Shown: positions 30,571 to 41,188 of the stretch, in pieces
How the letters are laid out: every line of letters starts with the position of its first letter
Position numbering within the stretch: position 1 is the first letter of the stretch
Source: Allomyces macrogynus ATCC 38327
Taxonomy: Eukaryota; Blastocladiomycota; Blastocladiomycetes; Blastocladiales; Blastocladiaceae
DNA length: 64,000 nt
NCBI GenBank assembly: GCA_000151295.1
Contig: GG745352.1
Span: forward strand, 788,658-852,657
Direction of reading: 5' to 3'
Made by a program: the position numbers and the translations under genes
The notes under the pieces: model-generated
What the model was told of the DNA's origin: nothing
The model's database searches: none
What the model saw: the letters and a program-made list of their open reading frames with translations, nothing else

Positions 30571-33414
30571 CTACAGAGCAACGAGCGGCAACGCGAGCCA
30601 CACAAACGTGGCCGAGACTGAGATCATACCGAGCACAGCGGCAATCCACTTGCGCTTCGGGTCCTCGACGACCCACAAAATCAGCGGGCCAGTGAGCGGG
30701 TTCTCGAGCGGGTGGAAGATGGAGCTGCGGCGGCGACCACTGCCGCGGCGCTTCTTGGACGGCACCATCATGTCTGGCGGCGCCGCGACAAGTGCGCCGA
30801 GGCGCGCGTTCTTGGGCGTCGTTGCCGGCAGGACCGTGGCCGCCGACTTGGGACGGTGCGCGTTCTTACCCGTGAGCGGGACCAATGCCATCGGCTCGTC
30901 CGTGTCGAGGCTCGCAGGTGCAGCGAGCGACCGTTCACCGGCCGACGCGGTCGGTGCGGGCGCCGTCAACGCGCCCGCCAGGAGACCACGGCGCGCATGG
31001 CCGGCCTTGAGCTTGGGTGCTGGCGCCGTCGTCGTCGACGACTGGCCGACCGTGTCGCGGACCACATCAAAGAGCGCATCGTCGACGCCGCGGTCGACGA
31101 AGAGTGACGGGTCAATGGTGCGGGGCGCATGCACAATGAGCCCACCCGACGACTCGCCGCCGCGGACGACCACATCGAGGTCGGCTGAGGCCTTGAACAG
31201 ATTTGCGAGCGGGTCGAGCACGGCCTCCTTGCTCTCGAGGTCCTCGACGTTGGCCGCCTTGGTGAGCGTCGGCATCGGGTAGAGCTCGTCGTCGGCCTCC
31301 TCGGGCTCGTCGACTTGGTCGCGCTTGGTGATCGACTCGCCCTCGACTGCGGGCGCGACGGCCGGGATCTCGGCCTCGTCGTCGTCGTGCGGCGCGTCGG
31401 CACCCTGGGTCTTCAGCAACCACTCGAGCACCATCTGCTTTGCCTCCTCGTCATTGTCGAGCTCGGCAAAGTTGCCCGACGACGTGGTCGTGGACGGCGA
31501 CTTGGGCAGCGGCGCTTGATGGTCGTCGACGAGCGGCGCATCCTCGGCCTCGTGCTCCGACACAGACCGCGACGACCGCGCCGACGTCTTGAGGCGTAAT
31601 GGCGGGCGCGTCACGTTGTCGACCTCGTCGTCCTCCTCCTCGTCGTCGGCCGCGTCGCCCGACAGCGACGCCGTGCGCGAGATCGCCGGCAGCTTGGGCG
31701 AAAGTGTGAACCCCGTGTCAAACTCGTCCTCAGGCCAGTCGTACCGCGTCTCGGCCACCTCCTCCATGGACGGCGCCTGCATCTGTGTCTGCCGCGGGAA
31801 TGGGCGCGGCGTCAAGACCATGTCCTCGTCGTCGCTCGGCTCGTAGGTCGCGGCCGTGTTGATGGTCAGCGCGGGCTTCTTGACGACCATATTGGCGAGT
31901 TCCTCGAGCTTGGACCGCAGCCCGCCAAGCAGCGGCGCAGCGTCATCGGGCATGACCTCGACGCGGTTCACGACCACTTCCTCGGGCCGCGTGCCGTACT
32001 GTTGCATGGCCCACTTGGCCAAGTCTGAGTCGCGGTACTCGGCGTCAAACACCATGCGGTGCTGGTGATCCTCCTTGGAGATCTTGGTCTCGGGTGACGA
32101 CTTGGTCAGGAAGAGCAGGCGCATCAGCTTTTGCTGCAGCGACTCGGGCGCCTCGGCGTCCGAGTCCGAGTCGGACTCGACGCTGTAGACGGGCGAGGCC
32201 GGCCGCGTGCCGAGCGACGACGCCTGCGAGAGCCTGTCGTCGTGGTCGTCCTCGTACCGCACGCGCTTGCCCGACTTGCCGTAGAGCCGGTCGTAGACGG
32301 CCCACCACTTTTGCATGAGCGCAATCACGTGGTCCGACATGACGACGCCCGTCGTTGGCGTCGGGTCATTGACAATCGACCCGTCAGCGTGGCGACCGCA
32401 CTTCCACGGCTTGGCCGCGCCAATGAAGTGCACGATGCGCAGCGACCCTTCGTAGGCGCGCAGCGCTGGAATGCACATGTAGGACGTCGTCGGCGTGACA
32501 TTGTCGGTGAAGGGCAGGCGGCGGTCCGGGTCTTTCCGCCAGGTTTGCCCGAAAAAGCTGTTCAGCAGGCCTTGATCGCCACCGTCGAGCGAGCCGTGAG
32601 CGGCGAGGTGCGACATGAGCGCGCGGAACGTGGCCATGTTGGGCTGCAGCACCATGACGCCAGAGTTGAACTGCACAGTGGAAGGAAATGCATGATCGAG
32701 CGGGTCAGTTGACGCATGGGGATGGAAGGAAAGTCGCGGGGGCCACCACAAATTCATGCCCGCCGAAACGATGGGCGCCTTTTCAACAACACAACACAAC
32801 CCACCACGCCCGCGAGCTGAAGACTCGCGCCACCAAACGCCATCTCCGTGCACGCAAAGCGGAAACGTACCATGTCCGGCCAACCGGCATCGGGCGCGGC
32901 CGAGAGCTCGGCACGGTCAAACAGGTCGTCGACGTTGCGCAGCACGAGCGTGTCGGCATCGAGGAAGACAACGCGGTCGTACTGGATCAGGGCCCATGCG
33001 CGGAGCTTAGTAAAGGTCGAGCGCAGCTCCGGGCGGCCGCCGAGCAGTGCGAGCCGGTCATCGTCAACAATGATTGGGTCCACCTCAACAACGTGGTCGA
33101 ATGCGGTCGCGAGCCGGTCAGCAATCGACGTCGAAATGTTGGGCGTGTGCATCATGACGAGCGGGTACTGCGTATCTACAGACAGACCGTGGCCAACGCG
33201 TCAGATCAGGACGTGGACTGGCATCGCATCGCATCCATCGCATCCCAATCGACTCAATGCTGAGCCAAAACGCACCGGATGCCCTGAGCGATGCCGCAAG
33301 AACAAACGCGCCCTCGGCATAGTCGTCCGACGTCAGTAGCGTCACATACGCCCGACGCTCAGTGTGGATATCATTAGCCATGGTGTTGTTCGACGAGTTC
33401 CTCCTGGCAGACAT
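30571..33414 (-). CDS. Glycogenin-like GT8 glycosyltransferase with long disordered region and C-terminal hydrophobic tail (847 aa)
   Basis: Three exons on the minus strand: 33414..33276, 33175..32871 and 32670..30571 (introns 100 and 200 bp). Splicing joins VLAASLRAS to DTQYPLVMMHTPNIS and GWPDM to FNSGVMVLQPN. The GT8 core (about 1-245) has YVTLLTSDDYAEGAFVLA, the metal-binding DxD Asp119/Asp121 in FLDADTLVLRNVDDLF, NSG, GDQGLLNSFF and VHFIGAAKPW. Tyr212 in TPTTSYMCIPAL aligns with the self-glucosylated Tyr195 of mammalian glycogenin. Residues about 280-800 are acidic, Ser/Thr-rich and probably disordered. The last about 25 residues (WIAAVLGMISVSATFVWLAL onward) form a hydrophobic helix at the very end, as in tail-anchored proteins. 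Priming of glycogen synthesis is the likely role. A later Met (33381) is an alternative start. Confidence 0.88.
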
Positions 33415-35030
33415 GTCGGTTTGGTCGAGCAAGGAATCGAGAGACCGAGCGGAGCGAGAAGCACACTCGAATCAAGGTCCGGCCGCGAAATGGAGCGCCG
33501 GTGCAGCTGCTGGTTCAAAGACTGGTCACCGATGGACTGGATGCCGTCGGTCACGAGCGTCGAGTGCGGGAGGCTCGGCGCGTGGATGCTCACCAGGAGC
33601 GGCGGAGGGTCAAGAGCAGTGATGGGACCAGCCCAGGGAGAAAACTCGTCGAGCGCGACCGTGGAGGGCGAGGGATTGGGAGAAGCGGCCCGCTGGGCTC
33701 TGGCGCCGGTAGATATAGGCTCGGCAGCGTGAGGTCAGAGGGAGAACCGCTTGGTCGCGGGGGCGGCGCTGAAGAAAAGGGGTCGGGCGCGCGGAGAGGC
33801 TCCGCAGCGTTTCGCCCCGTGGGCACAGCGCGAGTACGGCGGCAACCATGTCGGTTCGGGTCCCGACGGGCAGGCGAGCTCGCGCGCGTCATAGGTGGTT
33901 GGTTGGGCTCGGCTTGGCTTGGAGAAAATAGAACCGATGCATGTGATCCATGCACGACGCGGTAAATAGCGGCGGCGGGCGAGGGCGAACTCGTCGAGAA
34001 GGCCGGGCGCCGTGCGTTTGCGGAGCGCACAGGTCGTCACGTCAAGCCCGCGGCCTGCGTCGGGCGCAAATTCATTTTCGGTTGCCCGCAATGAGGAAGC
34101 GTTCTCCTGCACGCGCAACGTGGTCTCATGCATGGACCAAGCCCATGCAACCGCCGTCTGTTCTCCCCACGTTCTGCTCGCTCTGCAGTGGTCGGGCAGC
34201 TTCGGGCAGTGCACGCACCAATCTTCACACGCTGGCCTTGCCCTGCGGTAACCCCCGCACCATTGATAGGTGTTCGAGGCCACCGCGCGGTACGCCCGCG
34301 TGCTCGCGCCTTGTCCGAGCCGTGGTCTGTCAACCGCGGAGCGCGGACGCGCGGCAAAAGCGGGCGTACACAACGCGTTGATCGCACAGCAACAGCGCGT
34401 CCACCGCTGCGCACGGTCATGAGCCACGAGGCCATCGCAACTGTGTCGAAATCACGCGCAAAGGCCGTGCGGGCCGCAGCATCGAAAGCGAACACGAATG
34501 ACGAAAGCTGTGTGCGAGCATCAGTCTGTGATCGCGGACCCCATGGCGTGGAGCAGACCGCGAGCGCCCAATTCCTTTGGTTGGCCGCATTGGCCGAATG
34601 CGGGTGGTCTGGCGTGGGGGTGGTGGCGTGGCGTGCGCTGGCGTTGGATCAATGGCGGGGGCGCTGGGGGACGCAAAGGGACGAGCAAAGAGTGAGAAAA
34701 GAGGGGAGGGAGGAGACTGAAAGCGTGCGCGTTGACCAGCGTGCGTCGTTCGCTGCTGGTGGTGCATCGCGAGGCGGTTGAGGCGTCCGCCGTCTGCCAC
34801 GATCAAGTGCATCGGAATGGCGCCACACTTGATGCGTGATCTCACCACTCCTGAGGCTCTCTGGCACTGCGGTAAATCGCGCTACCTTGTTGTGATGCTT
34901 CTTCGTCATCCTCCGGCATTTCTTTCGCTCGTTAGCAAGGCGCGAGCATTGGGGAACGAGCGGTCCAACACGCTGTATATCTTTCTGTGATTCACGCTAG
35001 TCGGTTGAGCCTTGCATGGCCAGCTTCACT
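33415..35030. other. Intergenic region upstream of the glycogenin-like gene
   Basis: About 1.6 kb, GC-rich near 33.4-34.7 kb. Several frames are open on both strands, but all translate to Arg/Pro/Ser/Ala-rich sequence without recognisable motifs. No gene is called. Confidence 0.45.
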
Positions 35031-35039
35031 TGATCATGC

Positions 35040-35550
35040 GTGGGGGATGCGACGTCAAAACTCGTATTGCAAGTAGATGCGTGGCTCGCCCGACTCAGGA
35101 TCCACGCAAATCGTGCCGCAGCCGTCCATCTCGAGTGCAAACGTGCCAGGCGTAAACAGATCCGTGGCCAGACCTCCAATTTCCATCGGCTGGAACTTGT
35201 CCTTGGGCAAAATCTGATCGTCGGTCTGGATGGCCAAGCCACAGGTGTTTGGGTTCCACACGCCGCAGAAATCAGAATGGCGTAGATGGCAGGCGCAATA
35301 AAGGACGGCGGCCAGAGACAGGTGCATAAGCGCATATTGGTCGATATCGTTGAGCGCCTTGCAGTTTGCGTCCAAAGCGTCAGTCGGGATTGGGCAGCAC
35401 AGGAGCGACGAGTGCAAAGTGGAATCGGAGCCATCGAGTGTGGCGCTTGGTTGCAAACGCTCTCACTGCAGCTAGGCTCTTGGTGCATCTTCACAGGAAC
35501 AGACTGTGGACACCCATTGAACCAAGGACAGCTCACCATGGTTTGTATCA
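35040..35550 (-). pseudogene. F-box-like/LRR copy, N-terminal fragment
   Basis: The minus strand has PIPTDALDANCKALNDIDQYALMHLSLAA-type sequence (about 35285-35390), the family F-box-like region. It then reads CGVWNPNTCGLAIQTDDQI, parallel to the WDPKAVIGSEFHTGVVLANDRF region of member 4, and ends with RIYLQYEF and a stop near 35055. Everything from the second signature onward is missing. Confidence 0.65.
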
Positions 35551-35684
35551 ATCCGATTCAGGAGGGCAATGGACAACAACATTGTAACGATGTTCTGGCA
35601 CCTTCAATGAGTGCATGGCGATCATCGTCAGAGTTTTCTGTTGCTTGAGGCTTTTATGCATGAATGGCGACTTGCACCATGACA

Positions 35685-35870
35685 GTCGGAAAGGAACGAG
35701 GGTGAGATTGCGTGCAGTTGGAGCTGGGGTCCCTCACCCCCAGCTTGGCGCCGATGGGCTAGGGAACGGTGTTGCAAGGGGGTTAGATATCTGTTCTCAA
35801 TTCTCAGAGGACGGCACCAAGCATCGAGTCCTGTCTCCAAGTATCACTGCATCAATTCTGCTCTCCGCAT
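35685..35870 (+). repeat. Dispersed repeat, copy 2 (inverted relative to 5335-5525)
   Basis: See the copy at 5335-5525. Shared blocks here include ttggagctgggg (35718), agggaacggtgttgc (35761), gggggtta and gaggacg. Both copies lie beside broken members of the F-box-like/LRR family. No coding capacity is recognised. Confidence 0.7.
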
Positions 35871-36059
35871 GTTTTGTTTCGAATCTTTGCAACGGATGCC
35901 ATGAAGCCGCTGGGGCCGCTTCAAATGATGGCGACCAATGGTAGCGAGATCAAAGGACATATCGCCGAAACAGTCTTTGAGCAAGGCGCGACCTGGAGAT
36001 CACCAAGCCTAGCCAACAGCTGACAGGATTCCAGGTCACAATAATCAACCAACGACATG

Positions 36060-37876
36060 TTACTCTTCCAAGGAAGACACTGACTTGAACTGTGCGCGCA
36101 CGTCAAGCGGAATTCTTTCCAACACCTCCAACGTGATTTGCTCCATAGGACTCCTGTCCGCAAGTTTGGACAGTAGCACAGGCGCCAACGCAGCAGCTGA
36201 ATGCGTTCCACTGAGGCCAATGAACCGAATCGTCGACAGAACCGCAATCCAATCGCTGGCGGCGCCAGCATCAAGTGGATTCTGGGTTAAATCGAGGTTT
36301 CGGAGGCATGGGGGGAATGATGGCGGTAGCTTGGACAAGGCATTTCCGCGAAGTTTCAAGTGCACTAGGGTTGAGGGCCAGCCATGGGTAACTAGTTCTT
36401 CGATGTCGTCGTGGGTGATCGCGCAGTGACGCAGCGACAGCGACTGAGTCTTTGGTGGGATCCAGTGTGCAAGGAACCCGAGAAAGCCCGATTGTTGGAG
36501 CGGCCAGGAACACAGCACCAGTTGTTGAAGCGAGTTGGGCAAACGAGCAACAATTTCGTGAAGCACGGAGATACTTGTGTTTTGAGACGCAAGCGTCAGC
36601 TGCATGAGCGTTGGTGCGAGATGTAAGCGTTGACCGGTGAGTGCGCCACACAAAGGCAGGCTCAAGCATAATTCGCGCGTCGCCAACGGCATTTCAAGCT
36701 TGATCGACCTCCCACGTTGATGCTGGTTGGCATTCGAGGCATTTTTCACTGCAAACGAGAGCTTGTTAAGGCCTGTGGGAAAGATATGTGCCAACCCCTC
36801 GACGAGAGAGACACCGCCATTGTTGCGGATGTAGACCTGCAGCAAGACCTGGCGCAGGCGTGAACACTGGTGGGGAGCAAGAACAACAGGTCGCACGTCA
36901 TCAACGTCAACGTCAAGTATTCGAGACAGTACGAGATGAGTGAGCTTTGGTAGAACGTCGAAGTGCGAATGACAGACTTCGGCACTTTCATCAAATTTCA
37001 GGCTGTCCAGCGTCAATTCAAGTAAGTAAATTGTCGTTGCCGTGAGCCGATTGAGAAGCGGGACTAACGCTCTGCCGCAGCAATTCCCGACGAATAGAAG
37101 ATCCCGGATCCTCAACGTCTGTAATCCGAGCGGGAAACTGTTGAACAGGCGATCGGTAACCGCAGAGCCCAAGGCAAATGAGAATTCGTTCAAGGTGACG
37201 TGAGAGGCGGTATTCGGGATGGGGTGGATCCGATTCACATTCATATCGTTCAAGTCACCTGTGAGTGTCAGCGAGTGGGATCTGGGCGCGACATAGTACG
37301 ACGACGAGCCAAAAACGAGCGAAAATTGGATGTGGTCGTTCCGAATCGGGAGCAGCGACCACTTGTGCGAGAGCGCTGAGACGTCATGATGGAAGCGATG
37401 GAAACTCTCGTCATGAACAGTGTGATCAATCCCAATTTGGCCGAGATCCGGCAGAGGCTGCAGGTTCATGGGGAAAAACAATCGTGTTGCTGTGCGCGCC
37501 GGCAAGACCAAGTACCACGATGTCGTGTCTTTGAGCACCCAGTCGTCGTTGATAGCTTGCCTGGTCACGGCAACACCGAGCGAGCCCACCACATGTTGAA
37601 AAACTTGCTACCGCCGTAGTCCAGCAACTCGAACCGATCCCCAGTACGCGGAATAATCCCGACCGCCAGCATGGGGCCGTTATCGAGTGGCCATGAGCCG
37701 CGGTCGTGCAACACACGTGAACGGCGGGTGCAAAGAGACGTGGGGCGACAAAGAGCCAAGCTGGTAAGCGATTCGCGGTCGGTGTCGTCCACAGCGGTGC
37801 AAATGGCGTGCAGGACAACTGTCGGCAGCGTATCCAGCCTCGGCAGAATTGGAGCAGATGCATTTGTTGTTGCCAT
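36060..37876 (-). pseudogene. F-box-like/LRR copy, nearly intact; lesions only in the first 300 bp
   Basis: An ATG at 37876 starts MATTNASAPILPRLDTLPTV, with F-box-like LDTLPTVVLHAICTAVDD. A pair of compensating frameshifts alters the block that should read APRLFAPAVHV. A third frame change near 37590 separates GDRFELLDYGG from VGSLGVAVTRQ. From there 509 codons are open to the stop at 36060: WYLVLPARTATR, SHKWSLLPIRNDH, many LRRs (SLQQLVLCSWPLQQSGFL, LVHLKLRGNALSKLPPSF) and a C-terminus EQITLEVLERIPLDVRAQF. It is either a very young pseudogene or a functional gene with assembly errors. It is the best template for the second array's subfamily. Confidence 0.65.
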
Positions 37877-38019
37877 GCTGTTAGTTATAATTTTGGCTGT
37901 CTTCGTCTTGATGGTGATTTGTGGAGGACGCAGTCTCTGACGGAGGGATCGGATTGTTGACTCGTTCCAACCCCTCTCAACCAAGCTCTTCAAGCAGCAG
38001 ATCAACAAATCAGAACCGA

Positions 38020-39899
38020 TCAACAAGCTCTTCTGTACTCTTCAAAGTTAAACACCGACTTCAGACGGAGCAAAATCTCTTCCGACTGCACCTCCAAGGT
38101 AATCCTCTCCACGGCACTTTTCCCCGCCAAGTCTGAGAGCAATTCCGCAACTGCATGCGTCTCACTCAGACCCACAAAGAGAAATGTTGAGGGCAACGCT
38201 GCACGCCAGAATCCTCCACTGCACCCACCCCGCTCAAGCCCAAGTCCCGAATCGTCGATGGCAGCACTTCGATCCACGCGGTGTCCATATCATCCGTGGA
38301 GATACAATTCGAATTCAAATCCAACTTGCGCAAGCGCGACGGAAATGACAGCTGCACAATTTCCAAGCTGTTGCCGCCCAGGTCCAGGTGCACGAGCGTG
38401 TGGGTTTCAAACGGCTCCAGATCCTCCTAGGTGAGTTTGCAGTTGCACATGGCCAGCGTCTGGAGGTGCGGTGGCATCCGGTCGACGAGAAATGAGAGAA
38501 GCCCCGAGTGCCGCATCGGCCACGAGTAGAGGTCCAGGTGAAGAAGCGAGCTGGGCAAACGGAACACAAGTTCGTGCAGGACCGACAGACTCGTGCCTTG
38601 CGATGCGACCGTCAGGTGCGTGAGCGTTGATGCCAATGGCAGGTTACGAAATCGTGGCCGACCAGATGAAAAAGTCCAGGGGCAATTCTTGCGCCATAGA
38701 AAGCAATCCGCCCACCTTGACGGGGCCGAAGAGTTGGCCAGCGTCTGTCCACTGCGCGGCCAATGAGAGTTTGTCCAGAGTCGTGGGAACGAGACGCGCC
38801 AAGCCATTGAGCGCAGGAAGATCTTCGTCGTCGTTGATATTGACCTGCAGGACGAAATCGCGCAGACGTTGGCATTGTTGGAGAGCACGCACGAGTGGAT
38901 TTATATTGGCAACGTGAAGGCCGCCAAGCAGCAACGACTTGAGACGAACGAGTCCTGGCAGAACCGTGAGAGCGCTGCAAGTCAATAAGGAGTCTTCGGC
39001 TTGTTCCAGGCCCTCCAACATCAAATCCAAAATGCGGAGCTTCGTGGTGGTGGTGGCGAGTCGGTGGAGCAGTGGTATCAAAGTCACGTCGCAGCAGTCG
39101 TCTTGAAAATGTGGGCTCCAAACTGACAAGGCATGCAAGCCTGGCGGCAACGTGTACCACGCAGTCCGTGATCGCACTACCCACCGCAAAGTAGAACTGC
39201 TTCAATGCTATGCAAGAGACCAGGTCTGGGATCGGATGGACACGGTCCGCGCTCAAATATTCATTCAAATCGCCCGTGAGCGTCAGCGAGCGGGACCTGG
39301 GCGCGACGAAGTACGACCACGAGCCACAAACGATCGAAAAGTGGAGGTGGTCGTTAACCCGAATCGGCAGCAGCGACCACTTGCGCGACAGTGCAGATAC
39401 ATCGTGCTTGAAGAGGTGGAAGTTTTCACCATGAGCAATGTTATTGCCACCGTCATGATCACCACCGTCATGATCACCACCGTCATGATCACCACCGTCA
39501 TGATCACCACCGTCCCTCGCCAGAGTCAGCTTGAGGGGGCACGGTGCACGCGCTGCGATGCGCGCGGGCAAGAGCAAGTACCACACCGTTGCGTCATTGA
39601 GCGCCAATTCGTCAAGCTCTGGATCGGTCACGGCCACACCCAGCAATCCCATCATAAACTTGTTGTCCAGCACGCCGCCGTAATGGTGGAGCAGCTGGAA
39701 CCGGTCGCCAACAACCAGAATGATGCCGGCCGTGAGCATGGGCCCGTTTCCAAGTTTCCACGAACTGTCGCAAGAGAGCCAGGTGTGCCAGGACCTTGCA
39801 GTCAGCATGGTTCACAGCGGCGCAAGTGACGTGCAAGACAACGGTCGGCAGTGTGTCCAGTGTCGTCGCAGTTGGAGAAAATGAATTCGACGTTGCCAT
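38020..39899 (-). pseudogene. F-box-like/LRR copy, full length with multiple frameshifts
   Basis: Starts MATSNSFSPTATTLDTLPTV at 39899, closely matching the copy at 36060-37876. Later parts are WYLLLPARIAARAPCP, an in-frame minisatellite (39446-39516), SRKWSLLPIRVNDHLHFSI, LTLTGDLNEYLSADRVHPI, LPGLVRLKSLLLGGLHVA and SLLHLDLYSWPMRHSGLL. The tail is AVERITLEVQSEEILLRLK. Frames change near 39800, 39170, 38700, 38430 and 38280. Near 38200-38280 the LRR junction LPSTIRDLGLSG appears twice in diverged form (also LPSTFLFVGLSE), a small internal duplication. Confidence 0.8.
39446..39516. repeat. 15-bp minisatellite inside a broken LRR copy
   Basis: Unit accaccgtcatgatc, four copies (the first with one change) plus a partial fifth, from 39446. 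On the minus strand it encodes a GGDHD pentapeptide repeat within the acidic loop between the two family signatures. The unit length preserves frame. Confidence 0.95.
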
Positions 39900-40010
39900 G
39901 CTGGTAGTTATTTCTCTTGGTTTCTGCGGTTAATTCAATTTTTGTGGAGCATAATTCGTGGGGAGCGGATGGTGGTGACTGGTGACGTGAAACATGTCCC
40001 TAACTTTCTG

Positions 40011-41160
40011 CTAGTCGCTCACTTGAAGGATCCAAAAAGCATCCACCAACTTCAACTGCGCACGCACATCAGACGAAAACTGTTCGGACAAGACTTCCAG
40101 CGTGATCTTCTCCACGGTGCTTGTACCCGCCAACTCCGAGAGCAGGAGGGGCGTCAACTTTGAAACGACGCTTGTCCCCCCTCAATCCCAGGTACCGAAT
40201 TGTCGACGGCAGCGCCGCAATCCAGCTGGTTATATCAGCATCGAGCGCATTCCCACATAGTTCGAGCGTTCGCAGGCGCGGCAGAAAAGCCAGCGGCAAA
40301 GATTTCAAACTGTTCCCGGTCAGGACCAAGAGGGCAAGATTCGCCGGCCAACCGTGATGAAACAGCGGTTCGGACGTCTTCATATGTGAGCCCACATTTT
40401 CCCACGGCCATGGATTGGAGGAGCGGCGGCATATGATGCGTGAGAAACATGAGGAATCCCGAAATGCTGCAGCCGAAAGGGTCAAAGCATGCGATGTGCG
40501 TGAAAGTGTCTGGGATCGGATGGACCTGGTTTGCACGCAATGAGATCAAGTTACCCATGAGAGTGAGCGAGCGAGACCGAGGCGCGGTCATGTAGGGCCA
40601 AACTCTCAACCGTTGATAAGCGCAGCTGAACCTCGATTCGAATCCGCAGCAGAGACCAATTGCGCGAGAGCGCCGACACGTTGTGCTTGTACAGCATGTC
40701 ATTGTCGGCATTGACATCGCCAACAGAGTGGCACGAGAAAGCGTGCTGGAGGAGCAAGGGGCATGGCGCTCGTGCTGCAGAGCGCACGGGCAGGAGCAAG
40801 TACAAGGTCGACCTTTCGTTGATTTCCAGTTGGCCAGGCATTGGATCGGTCACAGCGACACCGTGCGAGCCCACTTTGTACTTGTTGAAGAACTTGCCAC
40901 CACCGTGGAGCAACAAATCGAACCGGTCGCCAACAAGCGGGATGACACCAGCCGTCAATACGGGGCCATGATCGAGTTTCTACGGCCCGCGATCGTGTAA
41001 CAACGCTCGGATGGCGGGAGAAAAGAGACGCGGGGAGACGAGTGCCAATTGCGCAAGCGCTTCGCGATCGGCATGGTTCACAGCGGCGCAAATGACGTGC
41101 AAGACAATGGTCGGCATCGCGGTACAGAACTCGGATCAGCTGCAGGCACTGTTCCGGGAG
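40011..41160 (-). pseudogene. F-box-like/LRR copy with a large internal deletion
   Basis: F-box-like MPTIVLHVICAAVNHADREA (about 41060-41117) and RLFSPAIRALLHDRG lead into a TAG. Then come VGDRFDLLLHGGGKFFN, LYLLLPVRSAARAPCP and SRNWSLLRIRIEVQ. HPIPDTFTHIACFDPF then jumps directly to ISGFLMFLTHHMPPLLQSM. Compared with 36060-37876 the central LRRs (several hundred bp) are missing. The end is LRLRTLELCGNALDAD-like sequence plus a frameshifted tail STVEKITLEVLSEQF. Total length is about 1.15 kb against 1.8 kb for neighbours. Confidence 0.75.
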
Positions 41161-41188
41161 TGGGAGCGTCGGTGGTCGCAATCTCCGC

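Noticed and set aside
33415..34850. Several 80-230-codon frames on both strands upstream of the glycogenin-like gene
   Set aside because: All overlap each other in GC-rich DNA, none has a recognisable motif or splice structure, and similar frames occur before other genes in the window.
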